The notes under the pieces are model-generated. The model did no database searches, was not told the origin of the DNA, and saw only the letters and a program-made list of their open reading frames with translations. A DNA stretch of 64,000 bases from Panagrolaimus kolymaensis (Eukaryota > Nematoda > Chromadorea > Rhabditida > Panagrolaimidae). Positions 49,011-59,990 of the stretch are shown piece after piece; position 1 is the first letter of the stretch, and each line of letters starts with the position of its first letter. Location: assembly GCA_028622995.1 (NCBI GenBank), contig JAJQJQ010000007.1:4960001-5024000 (forward strand). The letters run 5' to 3'. A program made the translations under genes and the position numbers.

Positions 49011-51525
49011 ATGAATTCAACAATGTCTCTTCAAATGTTTTGTATTTTATTAATTATTTTTGGTTTAACCGAAGCCATATTTACTAAACGTTTTATGGAT
49101 AGAAGATATTCAACATCGGCATTTGGATCATTAGCAGATAAATATGCAAATGTTCGAATGAGTCGTAAAGAAATTATCAATGAACTTCAAGGATTAAGTC
49201 GGAAAGCGTAAGTATTTATTTTTAACCTTATTTTTTTGTTGCTCAAAAAAATCCAATCTTCTCAGATAATCTTTGCTTTATTTATTCCTTTTTTGCATGA
49301 AAATTCTTTTTTTAGAAGGCATAATCTTTTTTTTCTTTGCTTTTATATTTATTTTAGGCATTAGTTAAGCTTTTTCTTCTTTCCAAAATAGTAATGGGAT
49401 ACTGTATTATTTTGAAGTGTTCTTTGGATTTTCATTTAAAAATAGAAATAAGTATTTTTTTAAATTTAGAAAATTTTTATTACGATTCTTGTAAAATTCC
49501 GTCGCAATTTTTTTTTGTAGGCACTTTACACTTTTGATAGTTACAGTAAAAGATTTTTTATAGTGGATAAGCTCGTTTACGTTATGTTGTGAATAATAAT
49601 ATGTTTATATCTTTTAAGATTAAGATGAAGCCGTAAAAAATGTCAACAAAAAAAGTGAGCTACATCAATTAAATAAGGAAGTACCGTATCTTTGAAAAAT
49701 GAAAGCATAAATTTTATTTAAAGTGCGTCGTTGGCTTTTTTCTCTTATGTTTAAGAAAATTGTATCAAATAGTTTTGAAGCTTTAACTTTAGGGTTTATA
49801 GTTAATCAAACTTATTTTTTGCCTAATCAAGCATATTTCTTCTTTGGATACTCATAGGTGGGAGCAGTATGTAAGATAATAAAAACAGTATACTTATGTT
49901 TTGATACATGCTTAAAAATTCATCTCCTCCTCATTTTTACCACTCATGTTTGTTTACCTTTTATCTTTGGTACTTCAGCCCACAAAATAGAAAGCAAATT
50001 AAAACTACAACAACTTTTTGATGTTTGCTTCTAAAATAACCTAAAAAATGGTAATAAAAAGGTTTATTTTTGGTTGTTGTTAAATGTGCAATTTTTTTTG
50101 GTGGGCGAGTGCCAATTTTACTCAAAAAATATTTAGTGTTTATGTTTTACAATTTATTCATATCTTCTCTTTGGTGTCGCCCGCCTCCAAAAACAAAACA
50201 TCCTACGTTTTTTTCCTCTTTCAAAGGCAATAGTGCCACGGAACGTCCTAGCTTTGACGTTTCTCGTTTTTCCTTCCACAAACGTCTAATAAAACTTTGG
50301 AGTCCAAATCTCTATGGAATTTTAATTAAACAAACCTCCATTATTTTGTTTGACTTGAGTTTAAGGCTCGCAGCTCAGTTTTGATTTGCAAAGAAGAAAA
50401 ACAACAAATATTTGTTTTTGGCAGCCATACATTTTCTTACTTACTCGCCTCCTCTTTTTTAAAAAGAGATTCCTGATCCTCTTCTTAGAAATATTCATAT
50501 AAAAAGCAAGCCTTTTTAAAGTTCATAGAAATTAGGTTGTTGTAGTTAAATATTTTTTTTATCGAATGTTTTTCCTTCTTGCCGGTTCTTTGGTAATTTT
50601 ATATGCAAGTGTTATTGGATGTTTAGTTGCTGCTGTTATTATGATTTCAACAAAATGAGGAGGTAATAAACAATTTTAATTGCTTTTTTTGTGAAAAATA
50701 ACTGAATGAATGATCGTTTAAAAAACTTGAGTAATTGTTTTTTTAAATGATTTAGAAAAGCGGAGGTTTAGTAGCACTTTCTATATAATGAATTAGTTAA
50801 GTCTTGCAATAATAGGTTGTTATCGCTATTAACCAAAGTGCTGACATTTCGATAATATTGTCTTATTTACTGAACCATTCTTCTTTAAAATTTTCTAAAC
50901 TCATTTTTGGGATCACTTTGTTCAAACTTTATTAGTCCAATGCTCATTTCCTCCTCCACACGACCTTTAAAGAAACTGTCAAAAACTAAGAAAACGTGTA
51001 TTCGCTATAGTTGATGTCAATTTCTCCCAAATGCCCACTTAACAACATTTTTCCAGAATTGCCATTAAATAAATAATAACAAATATTTTCCGTTATTTAA
51101 AAATTGTCTTTCTCTTCCTGTTTTAAAGCAGCTTTTACAAATTAAAAAAGAAAAGATTTCCTCCATAAAACATAAATCCTTCAAGCATGCATTTTTTTTA
51201 TCTAAAAAACTTTTTTTTTTTCAGAGTTGAATTGCAAAGAAAATGGAAATTACGGTCCCGAACAAAAAATTATACGCCACAAGAAATAATAAATGAAAAT
51301 AATAAACAACCCGCGCCATTTGTAATTCCAGTAAATCGCCCATCTTTGCCTGATTCAGCCGCACATAAACTTGCATTATTACAACTTCGAGATTGCGTAT
51401 TCGTAAGGAGTGGGTGTGCAACTTTATCAAAAATGAATACTTCTCAACGATCTAATTACATTGATCAATTGGAAGCTATTTTAGGTGGAAAAGGTTTTTA
51501 TACATCTTCGCCAACTTTAATGTAA
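49011..51525 (+). CDS. Small secreted protein, candidate peptide prohormone
   Basis: Two exons (49011-49207 and 51225-51525) joined across a 2-kb intron keep the frame and give 165 codons. The first ~24 residues are a signal peptide (SLQMFCILLIIFGLTEA). Next come dibasic sites KR and RR (IFTKRFMDRR), then a ~35-residue amphipathic segment beginning YSTSAFGSLADKYANVRMSR and ending LQGLSRK, followed by RKWKLRSRTKN. The C-terminal part has one cysteine pair (LRDCVFVRSGCATLSK) and a helix (RSNYIDQLEAILGG). The layout signal peptide, dibasic sites, single helix resembles peptide-hormone precursors. No close family is recognised and the processing is inference. The unusually long first intron contains a separate small ORF. 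Confidence 0.65.
50566..50658 (+). CDS. Candidate 30-aa transmembrane micropeptide nested in an intron
   Basis: A short frame MFFLLAGSLVILYASVIGCL then VAAVIMISTK ends at TGA. It is one hydrophobic helix with small residues (A, G, S) and a Lys end, unlike the Phe/Lys-rich junk frames around it. It sits inside the intron of the prohormone-like gene on the same strand. A GTAATA donor-like site follows shortly after the stop. No homologue is recognised. Confidence 0.3.
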   Translation: MFFLLAGSLVILYASVIGCLVAAVIMISTK

Positions 51526-52419
51526 TTTTTTTCTTCGGTAAATAAATGAATATTGTTTTTTGTTTGTTCTTAGTTTTTTTCATTTTACGGTAATTCCAAT
51601 AAATAAATTTTTTTATGCTTCTATATCAAGGAAGAAACATGTTCAAAAAGAGATTATTGAAACCCAAACATAAAGCAATTCATTGTATGTAAAGTCAAAA
51701 ATAAACAGATTTAAAGATCCAAATTAAAACATTGAGAAAATAGTTATTAGCCAATATTTTATAATAAGCACTTTTGGAAATACTAAACCTTGCAAAAATC
51801 GAAGATTTATTAATTCAAAAAGAATTAAGTCGGTGGCGCAGTGGTTAGAGCTTTTACTCTAGTTCCACATTTCCAGAGCTAAAACCTATCAGAGTTACCT
51901 ATGCCAGAGGTTTATTTGCAGAATCTTTTAATGATTAGAAAAAAATATGTATATCAACCCAAAATTTTCACTTCGAACCAATAAAATTAAAATAAATGGA
52001 CGTAGAAAAAAATGCAATCACAATTTTTTTTATTTTGAAAACCTACGACTAAATTTTTTAAATTGCCTAACTCCATGTTCAAATTTATTTGTTTACCGCC
52101 ATAGAAGAAATGAAAAGCTAAATTCACAGATGTAATCCCACAAATTTTATCAAAAGAATTTATCCATGCTAACTTTTATAGTCCGAAAACCGCATTCTAA
52201 AAATAGACAGTCGACAATAAAAATAAGCGAATCTCATTTTCCTTATTCGTGGGAAAATCAAAAAGGTATATATCTAAAATTAGGGATTAATAATATTTAA
52301 AAAAAAATTGAAATTGTTTGAACAGTTGCGTTTTTGTCCTTCGGATTTGGCTTACTTGAAAATGACCGAAGCTATCATTCTTGGACATTGCTTTTAGTGT
52401 AAAAGATTTTAAGCGAAAA
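51526..52419. other. Intergenic with a tRNA-like relic
   Basis: No protein frame. Around 51828-51910 is an A-box-like segment (GTGGCGCAGTGGTTAGAGC) without a good B box or closing acceptor stem, so it looks like a decayed tRNA or SINE head rather than a gene. Confidence 0.4.
51828..51910 (+). pseudogene. tRNA-like relic
   Basis: TGGCGCAGTGGTTAG matches a Pol III A box exactly, but the expected GGTTCGANTCC B box is missing and the 3' half does not fold into a T-arm. Probably a dead tRNA or SINE fragment. Confidence 0.25.
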
Positions 52420-54579
52420 ATGCAGTCGTTTTTAATTTTATTTGCTTCCATAAAAATAGTCACAGGTATTTTTCCAAAGATTTGTATGTAAATTATTTTT
52501 TCTGTTTTTAGGTGTTTCATTAGGCTCAACCTGCAATTATTCATTTCAATGTGAAAAAGGTTCATTTTGTGCAGAAAATCGATGTCGAAAAGATTCATGT
52601 TCAATCAATAATGATTGTGTTGAAGGCGAACTTTGCATTGGTGGAAAAGTAGATGAAATTGTTAAAAATGCATGTTTTCCAATAGATTCAGAAAGAGCAG
52701 AAAAAATGGATTTTTGTCCTGGTGGCGGAAAGCTTAGTTTTGGTTATAAAGGACGAGTTGAAACTTGTGATGTCAATAAACCCTGCACTGGTAAAGGAAT
52801 ATGTAATCCATCTGTTGGAGTTTGTTGTTCAAGTTCGTCCCTTTTTATGAATTTTTGAAAAAAAAAACTGTAAACACTTGCTTTTCAGAACTTCGAATTT
52901 GTCCATGGCCAAAAAGTCCACTTCTTGAAGGATTTACACATAAACCATTAATATGTCGATTCCGTGGCACAGCTGCTGTTTCATGCCCAATTCCAAGTTA
53001 TTGCGAAGAACGAAGTGGTTTTTGTTGCGCTGAAACAAATCCAACCCCACAAAAGCCCAACATACCACCGCCTCTTGTGCCAGCCCCTTCGATTCCTTCA
53101 CATCCATCACCTCCTCGAAATCGAGAAATTATTGAAGAGAAACCTTTCGTTGGTCAAACTTGTTCAGTTCAAATTGGATGCTCAGGTGGAGCTGCTTGTA
53201 TTTGTCCAAGTCCAAGAGATTGCAAATGTGAATGTCCTAAAGAAATGGGATATTCAGTTTCGTCAGATGGAAGAAGTTGTCGAAGAACGAGACGAAGATT
53301 AAAGGAAAAATGTCGATCTGATGTTGATTGTGGTGCAGCCTTTAGTGAATGTACAAGTGGTGGATGTCGTTGCAAATCAGGATTTCAACGAGATGGAAAT
53401 GGTGGTTGTAAACCCATTGCGCATAAATGTGTCAATCATGCTGAACCTCTCCAATTTGATAACAAACTCACAACTTGTGTCGTTCAAAAAACACATAGGG
53501 ATGAAGAAGCTCTCGATGTTTTAGGAACGGATGAAGAAATCGTCACATTGGCTCCAGCATCCAATGTTTCAGTCGCTTTATCGCCTCGTCGCTCCTCCTC
53601 CGATACCAAAAGATGTCCAAGCAATTATTATTGCGTCGCAGTATTTGATATCCCAAAAGAACCTAATCTTTATCAAGGCTTTTGCTGCCCTCTTCCAGCA
53701 CCCGATATTCCGGTTTGCCCTGTTGGACTTCCACATGCTTCAAGTTCAGCTCCCGATTATGGATGTGGAGAATGTCCTTTCGATCATTTCTGTCACAAAG
53801 ATTCAATCGCAACTCATAAAGAAATCTGTTGTCCCAAACCTTGTGTAAGTCCCGATGATGTTTATGTTGATGGACAATGTTATTCTATCGCATACTATGG
53901 TGATAGTTGCTATGTTCCACAACAATGTATTGGGAAGTTTGCTGGATCGGGTGGAAATTCCGTTCACGAAGAAATTAATGAAATGGAATGTCGAAAGGGA
54001 ATTTGTGAATGCCCGAAAGGTAAAAAAATATAAAAAAGGAATTTATTTATATTAAATAAAGTTTTTTTAAAAATAACAAGAAAAATAAAGAAGAAAAAAA
54101 TACATTCAAATTCTTTAAAATTATGGTTCCTCTTTTTAGGTTTTTTGGTTGATAATGGACTTTGCAAAAGTTAGTTAATTTTTTATTACAGGAATATTCT
54201 AGCCATTTCAATGTTAAAATCTGGTAAAAGGGCAGTAATAAAACAATCGATAATGTTTCAGGAGTTGAATGTTCCGTTGGTCTCAAAGGTGAACCAATCG
54301 TAAATAGTTTGGGTGGCATTTTGAAATGTAAACGAAGCAATGATTGTAGTCAAGGATCAATGTGTGATCCATTTTCAAGAGTTTGTTGCAAAGGAATCAA
54401 CAGTCAGTTTAATTAAATCACCATCTAACATAGATCTTATTCCATAGTTTTTAGAATGTCCATCAAGCTTTGTAGAAACAGGAGAAGTTTGTAAAGATGA
54501 TAAATGCAGAAATCCAAATGATATTTGCATTGTTCCAAAAAATTCTAAATCAAAAATTTGCTGTCGAAGAGAAGAATAA
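52420..54579 (+). CDS. Large cysteine-rich secreted protein with EB-like modules
   Basis: Exons: 52420-52465, 52512-52832, 52889-54019, 54140-54169, 54262-54400 and 54455-54579. The phases agree at each join checked. Exon 1 is a signal peptide (MQSFLILFASIKIVTG). The mature protein of about 580 residues is built of cysteine modules: GSTCNYSFQCEKGSFCAENR, CSINNDCVEGELC, KCRSDVDCGAAFSECTSGGC with CRCKSGFQRDGNGGC (EB/EGF-like), and repeated ...GxCC ends (GICNPSVGVCC, SMCDPFSRVCC, DICIVPKNSKSKICC). A proline-rich linker (PTPQKPNIPPPLVPAPSIPS) and a basic RRTRRRLKEK sequence lie between modules. EB modules are common in nematode extracellular proteins, and a structural or protease-inhibitor-like role is possible. 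Function is not assigned. Confidence 0.82.
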
Positions 54580-54727
54580 AACTACAATAATTACACATAC
54601 ACATTAAAAACCAAATTGTTTGTAAATACATGTTAAAAAATCCTATTTATTTTTCTAATATTAATAAATTTCTTCTATTAGCACCTATCCAATCAGTGAC
54701 AAAATCAACAAAAATAATGATAGTTTT

Positions 54728-55400
54728 TCATGATGCCGCTTGTGGCTTTTCTTCTGGGAATTCTTCTTTTCGAATATCATATTCATCAAATTTGTTTTCT
54801 AGTAACCAAAAACGATTAAATGCTCCAATATCAACAACATTCTTTAACAAATAATCCCATGGCCAATCTTTTAAATTTGAATCTTGAGCAGCATAAAGTT
54901 GTGCCTAAAAATGCAAAAGAATTAAAAAAAATAAAGCTTTCTTTACACGCAAGCTTACTTTGCTATCATAAGTTCGACGAATAACGAGTGAAAACAGTAA
55001 ACAATTCCAATAATCATATGTATTTTGATTTTTCATTTGAGTTCTTTCATTTAAAGTTGAATCTAAAATTTATTTAGTAAAAATGGAATAGGATATTATC
55101 AAAGTGCTTACCCGCTAATGTACTGTGAATAGAGTTAGGAACTAAACCGATTTCATTTCTCCATTCAGCAATTTTATTCCACATTTGGTTTTCTGTTGGA
55201 TTTGTATAAGCTGCAGCAATAATTGTACCAAGAGTTGAAACAAATAAAGTTGATCGAATAGGATGTTTTGGCGCATCTGTTACTGTATCAATGGCTACAG
55301 TTTTATAATCATTTGCAACATTTTTAGCATATTCTATCACTTTTTGACCAGCTCGACGAAGAATATTTGGTTTTGCTGTTTGTGTTACAACTGAATTCAT
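54728..55400 (-). CDS. TIMM29: Mitochondrial import subunit TIM29
   Basis: Three exons starting at 55400. The N-terminus MNSVVTQTAKPNILRRAGQK is basic. DYKTVAIDTVTDAPKHPIRS then LFVSTLGTIIAAAYTNPTE matches the TIM29 D-Y-x-E-A-x-x-D-x...P-x-R-x-x-x-Y segment and its single inner-membrane helix. The later exons read LLFSLVIRRTYDSKAQLYAA and DWPWDYLLKNVVDIGAFNRF, corresponding to human LCSLVYEAPFD...SLYQARC and RVLDVGFVGRWW. The C-terminal YDIRKEEFPEEK matches DINDDEF. TIM29 is a metazoan subunit that stabilises the TIM22 carrier translocase. An acceptor ATTTTTAG ends one base before the ATG, which fits trans-splicing. It lies 203 bp downstream of MPDU1 on the same strand, as in a nematode operon. 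Homology was judged from memory. Confidence 0.82.
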
Positions 55401-55401
55401 C

Positions 55402-55412
55402 CTAAAAATGAA
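55402..55412 (-). promoter_or_regulatory. Putative trans-splice acceptor of TIMM29
   Basis: TTCATTTTTAG followed by G and the ATG. The acceptor is immediately adjacent to the start codon and there is no room for a coding exon upstream, so spliced-leader addition is the simplest reading. Confidence 0.55.
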
Positions 55413-55603
55413 TTCATTTTTTACCCAATGAAGTTACAATAAACATAAATAGTTAATAGCAAATGAACTGTTAAAATAAAAATAAAAAAAGAAGTGTTTC
55501 ATTACTACGATTTTTATTAATTAAATATACAAAAAGATAAATTACAAAAGAAATAATGGTTGACATAAAAAGATGCGGTATAAATAAAGGAAAACACGTA
55601 TCA

Positions 55604-56430
55604 TCATGCTTTCTTCTGTTTGCGAGGTTTGTTACCCCAATACATAATGAACTGAGCAAAAATAATTCCATTCAAAGTTGAGGCAATAATGTAAACGAAA
55701 AGAATAAGACGATCATCAGTTTCGGTTAAAGATGTGAAAATTCTTGCTACACAACCACCAAATTGAAGAAGAACAGTAACAAATGCAAGTTGACCAGTTG
55801 AATGATTGCGGTAATTTTCACGAATTTGAATACCCTAAAAACCAATATGAACAATAAGAAAAATAGATAAATTTAAAACCTTTGATACGATAATAATTGG
55901 AATACCAGCTGCTTGAATCATATACAATACATTCATAGGAATATAATGATACATAATAGCAGAACCAACCGCCCAAAGTGTTGCTAGAAATGCAAATGCA
56001 TAAGCGGAATTATCAGAAAAGTATAGGATCTGCATAATAATAACCGCCATTTGACTTGCAACAAACACTGCATCTCCATATTGGCTGAAAACAAATTCTT
56101 TTTCATAGCTGTAAGCGCTTGTTCCTAGAGCTCCAACCAATCCGAGAAGCATAGAAGTAAGTGAAATTCCTTCAGCAGAACGAGCTCGATGAATTTTGAG
56201 GATTTGTGGAACAAATAAAAACATAGCTCCAGCAGTAATGGCAAGACCAATGGCACGAGAAGCGACGAGAGGTACACATTCTTCTAAAAAAAATGGTTAA
56301 CAATAATTGAGAGAATCAAACAAAACTTACGATGAAAGATGTTCAAATTAAGAACCATTTCGTCATAACAATTCTTAGGAAAGAGAAAATGAACCATTTC
56401 ATAATATTTAGATTTAACTATGTCAACCAT
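55604..56430 (-). CDS. MPDU1: Mannose-P-dolichol utilization defect 1 protein (PQ-loop membrane protein)
   Basis: Three exons (56430-56331, 56283-55880, 55834-55604) give 244 codons; human MPDU1 has 247. Exon 1 contains FPKNCYDEMVLNLNIFHR, matching the family's PEKCYDQLFVQWDLLH. The first PQ-loop reads FLFVPQILKIHRARSAEGIS (P-Q motif). Later IQIRENYRNHSTGQLAFVTV and LLQFGGCVARIFTSLTETDD match the second PQ-loop region ([29 protein letters not shown] in human). Seven or so membrane helices are predicted from hydrophobicity. It acts in the ER to make Man-P-Dol and Glc-P-Dol usable for N-glycan, GPI and C-/O-mannosylation. The tail KPRKQKKA is a dilysine-type ER retrieval signal. Head-to-head with the globin gene. 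Confidence 0.94.
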
Positions 56431-57638
56431 GTTTTGTTTTATTTAAATGTGAAAGCAAACAAAAGCAAAGCAACGTCGAATAACAGCTTTCGATTAAAAA
56501 ATGCTGATGAACAAAAAAAAAGGTTCGCGTCGGGAATGAATAATCTATGGAAAAAAGAAAGTGCGTTGGTTTAGGAACATTTTCTGTAGTCATAAAACCT
56601 AATGGAAAAAAAATAACTTATCTTTTTTTTAAAGTACAAAACTGATATAAATAATTTTTATAGAACGATGTTTATCTACCAAACTTTCTTCCGACAACAA
56701 ACCAAAGTACCTAGTTGTAAAAAATTAAAAAACCTTGACAAGTTATTTTACCTGAGAAAGCTACTGTAATAAAAGCCATGTCTTTCTTATTTTTTAGAAA
56801 TGTTCTTGAAGTTTTTTTGAATCAAAATGTAATTTTTTTTTGTTATTGAAAACCCATAAAAAAACGCATTTTGCCCTTTCTTGTCTTTTTTGCTATTTTT
56901 AATGCAATTTGAGATGTATTAATTCAATTTTTCACAAGCAACGATCTTGTCAAATGCCATAATTGCATGAAATTAATTTTTTCTTTTTTACATATGACTT
57001 TATTATAACTTTTATATAAAATTATTTTTTATATTCAATTGAATAATCTTTTTTTGTCACCATTTTAAGCTTTAAACTAATTTATGGTCCATTATGTGCT
57101 TTTTTCATCGGTTGAAATGCCATCATCCGCTTTACTTTTTTGCTAACTTGAAAAAAAAAGATTCGATAAGATCTTAAAAAATGGATTTATGGACGACATT
57201 CAAAATGAAAATTACAACCTTAAACAAATTTACGATGTGAAAGCTTTCCTGTAAATAATAACTATCAACTTATGCAGAAATTGCTTTTCGGGGATTTCTT
57301 TATCTTCGGTTTTTACAATCACGCAATCTTGTTTTTCTGACTCTTCTAAATAGTTGAGTTCAAAAATTCCATGACCGAGGTAAACCAATTAAACATATTT
57401 TTTTATTGGAAAAAATAATTGGTATTTTTTAAATAAAATCTAAGAAATAAAAAATACATAAAATAAATGGCAAAACAAGCATGACATTGAATTTAAAGGC
57501 GGAGTTAAAAATACCATAAAATATTATTTTATTTTACCAACCTTCTGACAATATTTTTTTAGCATGTAACAACTTCATAAAATCTACCTATTTTGTAGTA
57601 GTTATAAATAAATATTTTTTTTATTGTGAAAATTAAAA
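56431..57638. promoter_or_regulatory. Shared upstream region between MPDU1 and the globin gene
   Basis: 1.2 kb separates two divergent start codons. No coding frame. AT-rich with several TTTTTT/AAAAAA tracts but no recognisable site. Confidence 0.35.
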
Positions 57639-59146
57639 ATGGGATTATGTGAGTCATCATCTGGATGTAAAGTTGAAGATAGTAGTGATAATAATTCACA
57701 AAATATTTCATCAAAGGATAGCGCTATACTGTGAGTTTATTTTTTATTTTGTTTTATAAAGCTATATGTTATAAAAGCTATTACCTAAGTTTATATAAGG
57801 TAAATCAGGTGGAAAACATGGAATATAATAATTTTGTTTGCAAGTTTGTCGATCAAACTTGAAAAATAGAAATGTTTTGCAATAATCAACGATATTTTAT
57901 TTTTTGATCCTTTGAAATAAATAAAATTATAGTTTTTTTCTTTATGTTTCTTTCTTTTTGCTCATTGGCTTTTCGCAAAACAATTTTTTCTTTGGAGTTT
58001 GATCTGGGCTTAAATTATTTATGAAACAATAATCCATAAAACAAAGCTCTGTTATTTTTAAGCTTATTATTTTTATGGAAACAAGGAAGTCAACTTTGGG
58101 GGCTATAAAAAGGTTTTGTGTAAAACATTTTGCTTTTGGAAAAACTTTTGTATGAACAGTTGCTTCTCCCAAACATTTACAAGATATTTTTAGTGCAACA
58201 AAAAAAAGTACAAGCAAAAAGCTTTGAAACATTTATGAAATTATTCGTAACGTAGGCAACTCAACAATTAAATTTAAACAAAAAAAGTTTTTATTTTGAA
58301 TTGTAACATTTTAAAAAAAATTTAATAATTTAATTTATGAATCCAATTTTTCTCTGTTGGTTGCACACTTCCCCTTTACATGTAACTGTTTTCTCTGGTA
58401 AAAAAATAATACAAACTTGTGGGGGTTTTAAAAAAAAGAGTAAGGGTAATAAATAAAATGTTTAAAAAATCCGAGAAAATATATTGGTTGTAAATTAAAA
58501 AATGTTTGTTTACAAACGTTAAAAAAATTACTGTTTTTTTATAGAAAAATTGAGCAAATAAGCCCTACATCGACGACATTCTCAAATATTTCATGCAGAA
58601 TCTCAGGGCCTAATTTTGTAATGTCTGAAGAATATCAAAAAATAATGAAAAAACATTGGCCCACCATAATGCAACAAAAACCCGATATTTGTCATAAAAC
58701 TATGCTATTTTGCATTGAAGCAAGTCCAAAATTAAATGAAATCATTGCTGCAGGAAGATATTGTTTTAGAGATTTAACTAAATGGCCTAAACTTGATCGA
58801 ATATGGTATTGCATTTTCGATAAAAAAAAAAAGCCCCATTTTTAAAACTCATTTAAATTTCAGTACAGCCCAATTAAAACTTTATGAAAAACTTATAATT
58901 GAAAATAATATGAATCCAGAATTAATTAAATCTGAAGCCGATCAACTTGGTGTTACTCATCGCACCTATGCTCAATATGGAATGAAACCTCAATTTTTGG
59001 ATTTATATAATCAGCATTTTTTAATATTATTAGAAAAATTAAAAATTGATAATAAAGCTGAACATCAAATTTTAATTGAATCTTGGGCAATTTTTCTATC
59101 ATTTATTGTTTCAAGAATTTATGAAAAATACGCAAATCGATCATAA
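57639..59146 (+). CDS. Acylated globin
   Basis: Three exons (57639-57730, 58545-58805, 58864-59146) give 211 codons. The N-terminus MGLCESSSGC carries a Gly2 myristoylation site and Cys4/Cys10 palmitoylation candidates. After a ~45-residue Ser-rich linker the globin fold starts near SEEYQKIMKKHWPTIMQQ (helix A). The region LGVTHRTYAQYGMKPQFLDL contains the likely proximal F8 His and the conserved G/F turn. Then a long H-helix region (ESWAIFLSFIVSRIYEKY) follows. The distal E7 residue is not obvious from reading alone. Nematodes have many membrane-tethered neuroglobin-like globins with redox or signalling roles, such as GLB-26. Heme binding is inferred from F8 His. Intron 1 is 814 bp and contains a separate antisense ORF. 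Confidence 0.88.
57942..58232 (-). CDS. Candidate nested antisense gene: small cysteine-rich secreted protein
   Basis: A 96-codon frame starts MFQSFLLVLFFVALKISC (signal peptide) and continues KCLGEATVHTKVFPKAKCF ... LCFMDYCFINN ... KKKLFCEKPMSKK, giving 7 cysteines. It lies wholly inside globin intron 1, on the opposite strand. The mixed composition and well-formed signal peptide set it apart from chance frames nearby. I did not resolve introns and recognise no family. Confidence 0.4.
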   Translation of the reverse strand: MFQSFLLVLFFVALKISCKCLGEATVHTKVFPKAKCFTQNLFIAPKVDFLVSIKIISLKITELCFMDYCFINNLSPDQTPKKKLFCEKPMSKKKET

Positions 59147-59834
59147 TTAAATAATATTTATTTAAAGTTTTTATATTTTTAGACTCAAATATTTATTGAA
59201 AAAAATAAGTTACTGTTAGTTTGTTATTATCACTATTATAATACATATATTTTATTAATAAAAAACATAAACATTTTAAAAAAATTTTAAAACTTTCATA
59301 TTTTTTGTTTTACAAATTCAAAGCTAAAATCATAACTTTTTTTGTTGTTGCTGCTCATCATTGGTATTTTTGCTTATATTAAAATTATGTTACTATTTTT
59401 TTTAAACTAATTTTTCAGAACTTTTTGAACGCTTTTTTTGTTCAATTTAAAAAAGTAACATTTTTCTCGCCTTCAAAAAGAGATACAACAAAAGAAGGGC
59501 GACTAAAAAAATGTTGCAAAAAATAAAATAAAAGAAGTCCATCGACCGACAAACACCTGTTCCATTTTTTTTTTCTGCTTTGAAGTCTTTTTTGCTCTTC
59601 TTTTCTTTTTCTCTTATTCGTCCTCTCGTACCAGACAGTTTTAACGCAATGGAAATAAATAAAAAAAAACTCAAAAAGTGAAAGAAAAAAAAACGAACGG
59701 CGACGACGACATGAGGAGGCAGTGACTGCGTGTCGACGCCGCCGACAGCAGCGTTAAAAAATATTTGATGCTTTAATTTTTTTTATTTCACAGGAAAAAA
59801 ATGCGTGTGTCATTTATTCAGAAAAAAAAAATAT
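59147..59834. other. Intergenic, no gene seen
   Basis: AT-rich with short repeats. Near 59700-59755 is a GC-richer patch with ACGACGACGAC and GCCGCCGAC runs in an otherwise AT-rich background. No coding frame. Confidence 0.4.
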
Positions 59835-59990
59835 GCAGCAATCAGCGATGGCAGCCAATAGACAAATCTGTCTATCGCAACCGACAGCCCCACACTTTTT
59901 TGCGCCAAACAACGAAAGAAATTTTTTTTTACCGTGTCTGTCGGTTGCGATAGACAGATTTGTCTATTGGCTGCCATCGCTGCCAGCAAT
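59835..59990. mobile_element. Short foldback MITE (140 bp), hAT-like
   Basis: Perfect 45-bp inverted arms (59843-59887 and 59938-59982) begin CAGCGATGGCAGCCAATAGA and surround a 50-bp spacer. Flanks 59835-59842 (GCAGCAAT) and 59983-59990 (CCAGCAAT) match at 7 of 8 bases, in keeping with an 8-bp hAT TSD and CAG-type termini. Each arm also contains a nested hairpin (ATAGACA...TGTCTAT). Perfect arms indicate recent insertion or gene conversion. Non-autonomous. Confidence 0.75.

Noticed and set aside
56332..56574. 80-codon plus-strand frame
   Set aside because: Overlaps MPDU1 exon 1 on the other strand and has no domain or splice support.
59690..59760. GC-rich triplet patch considered as a CpG-type promoter or coding exon
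   Set aside because: It is simple CGA/GCC triplet sequence with no open frame flanked by splice sites.
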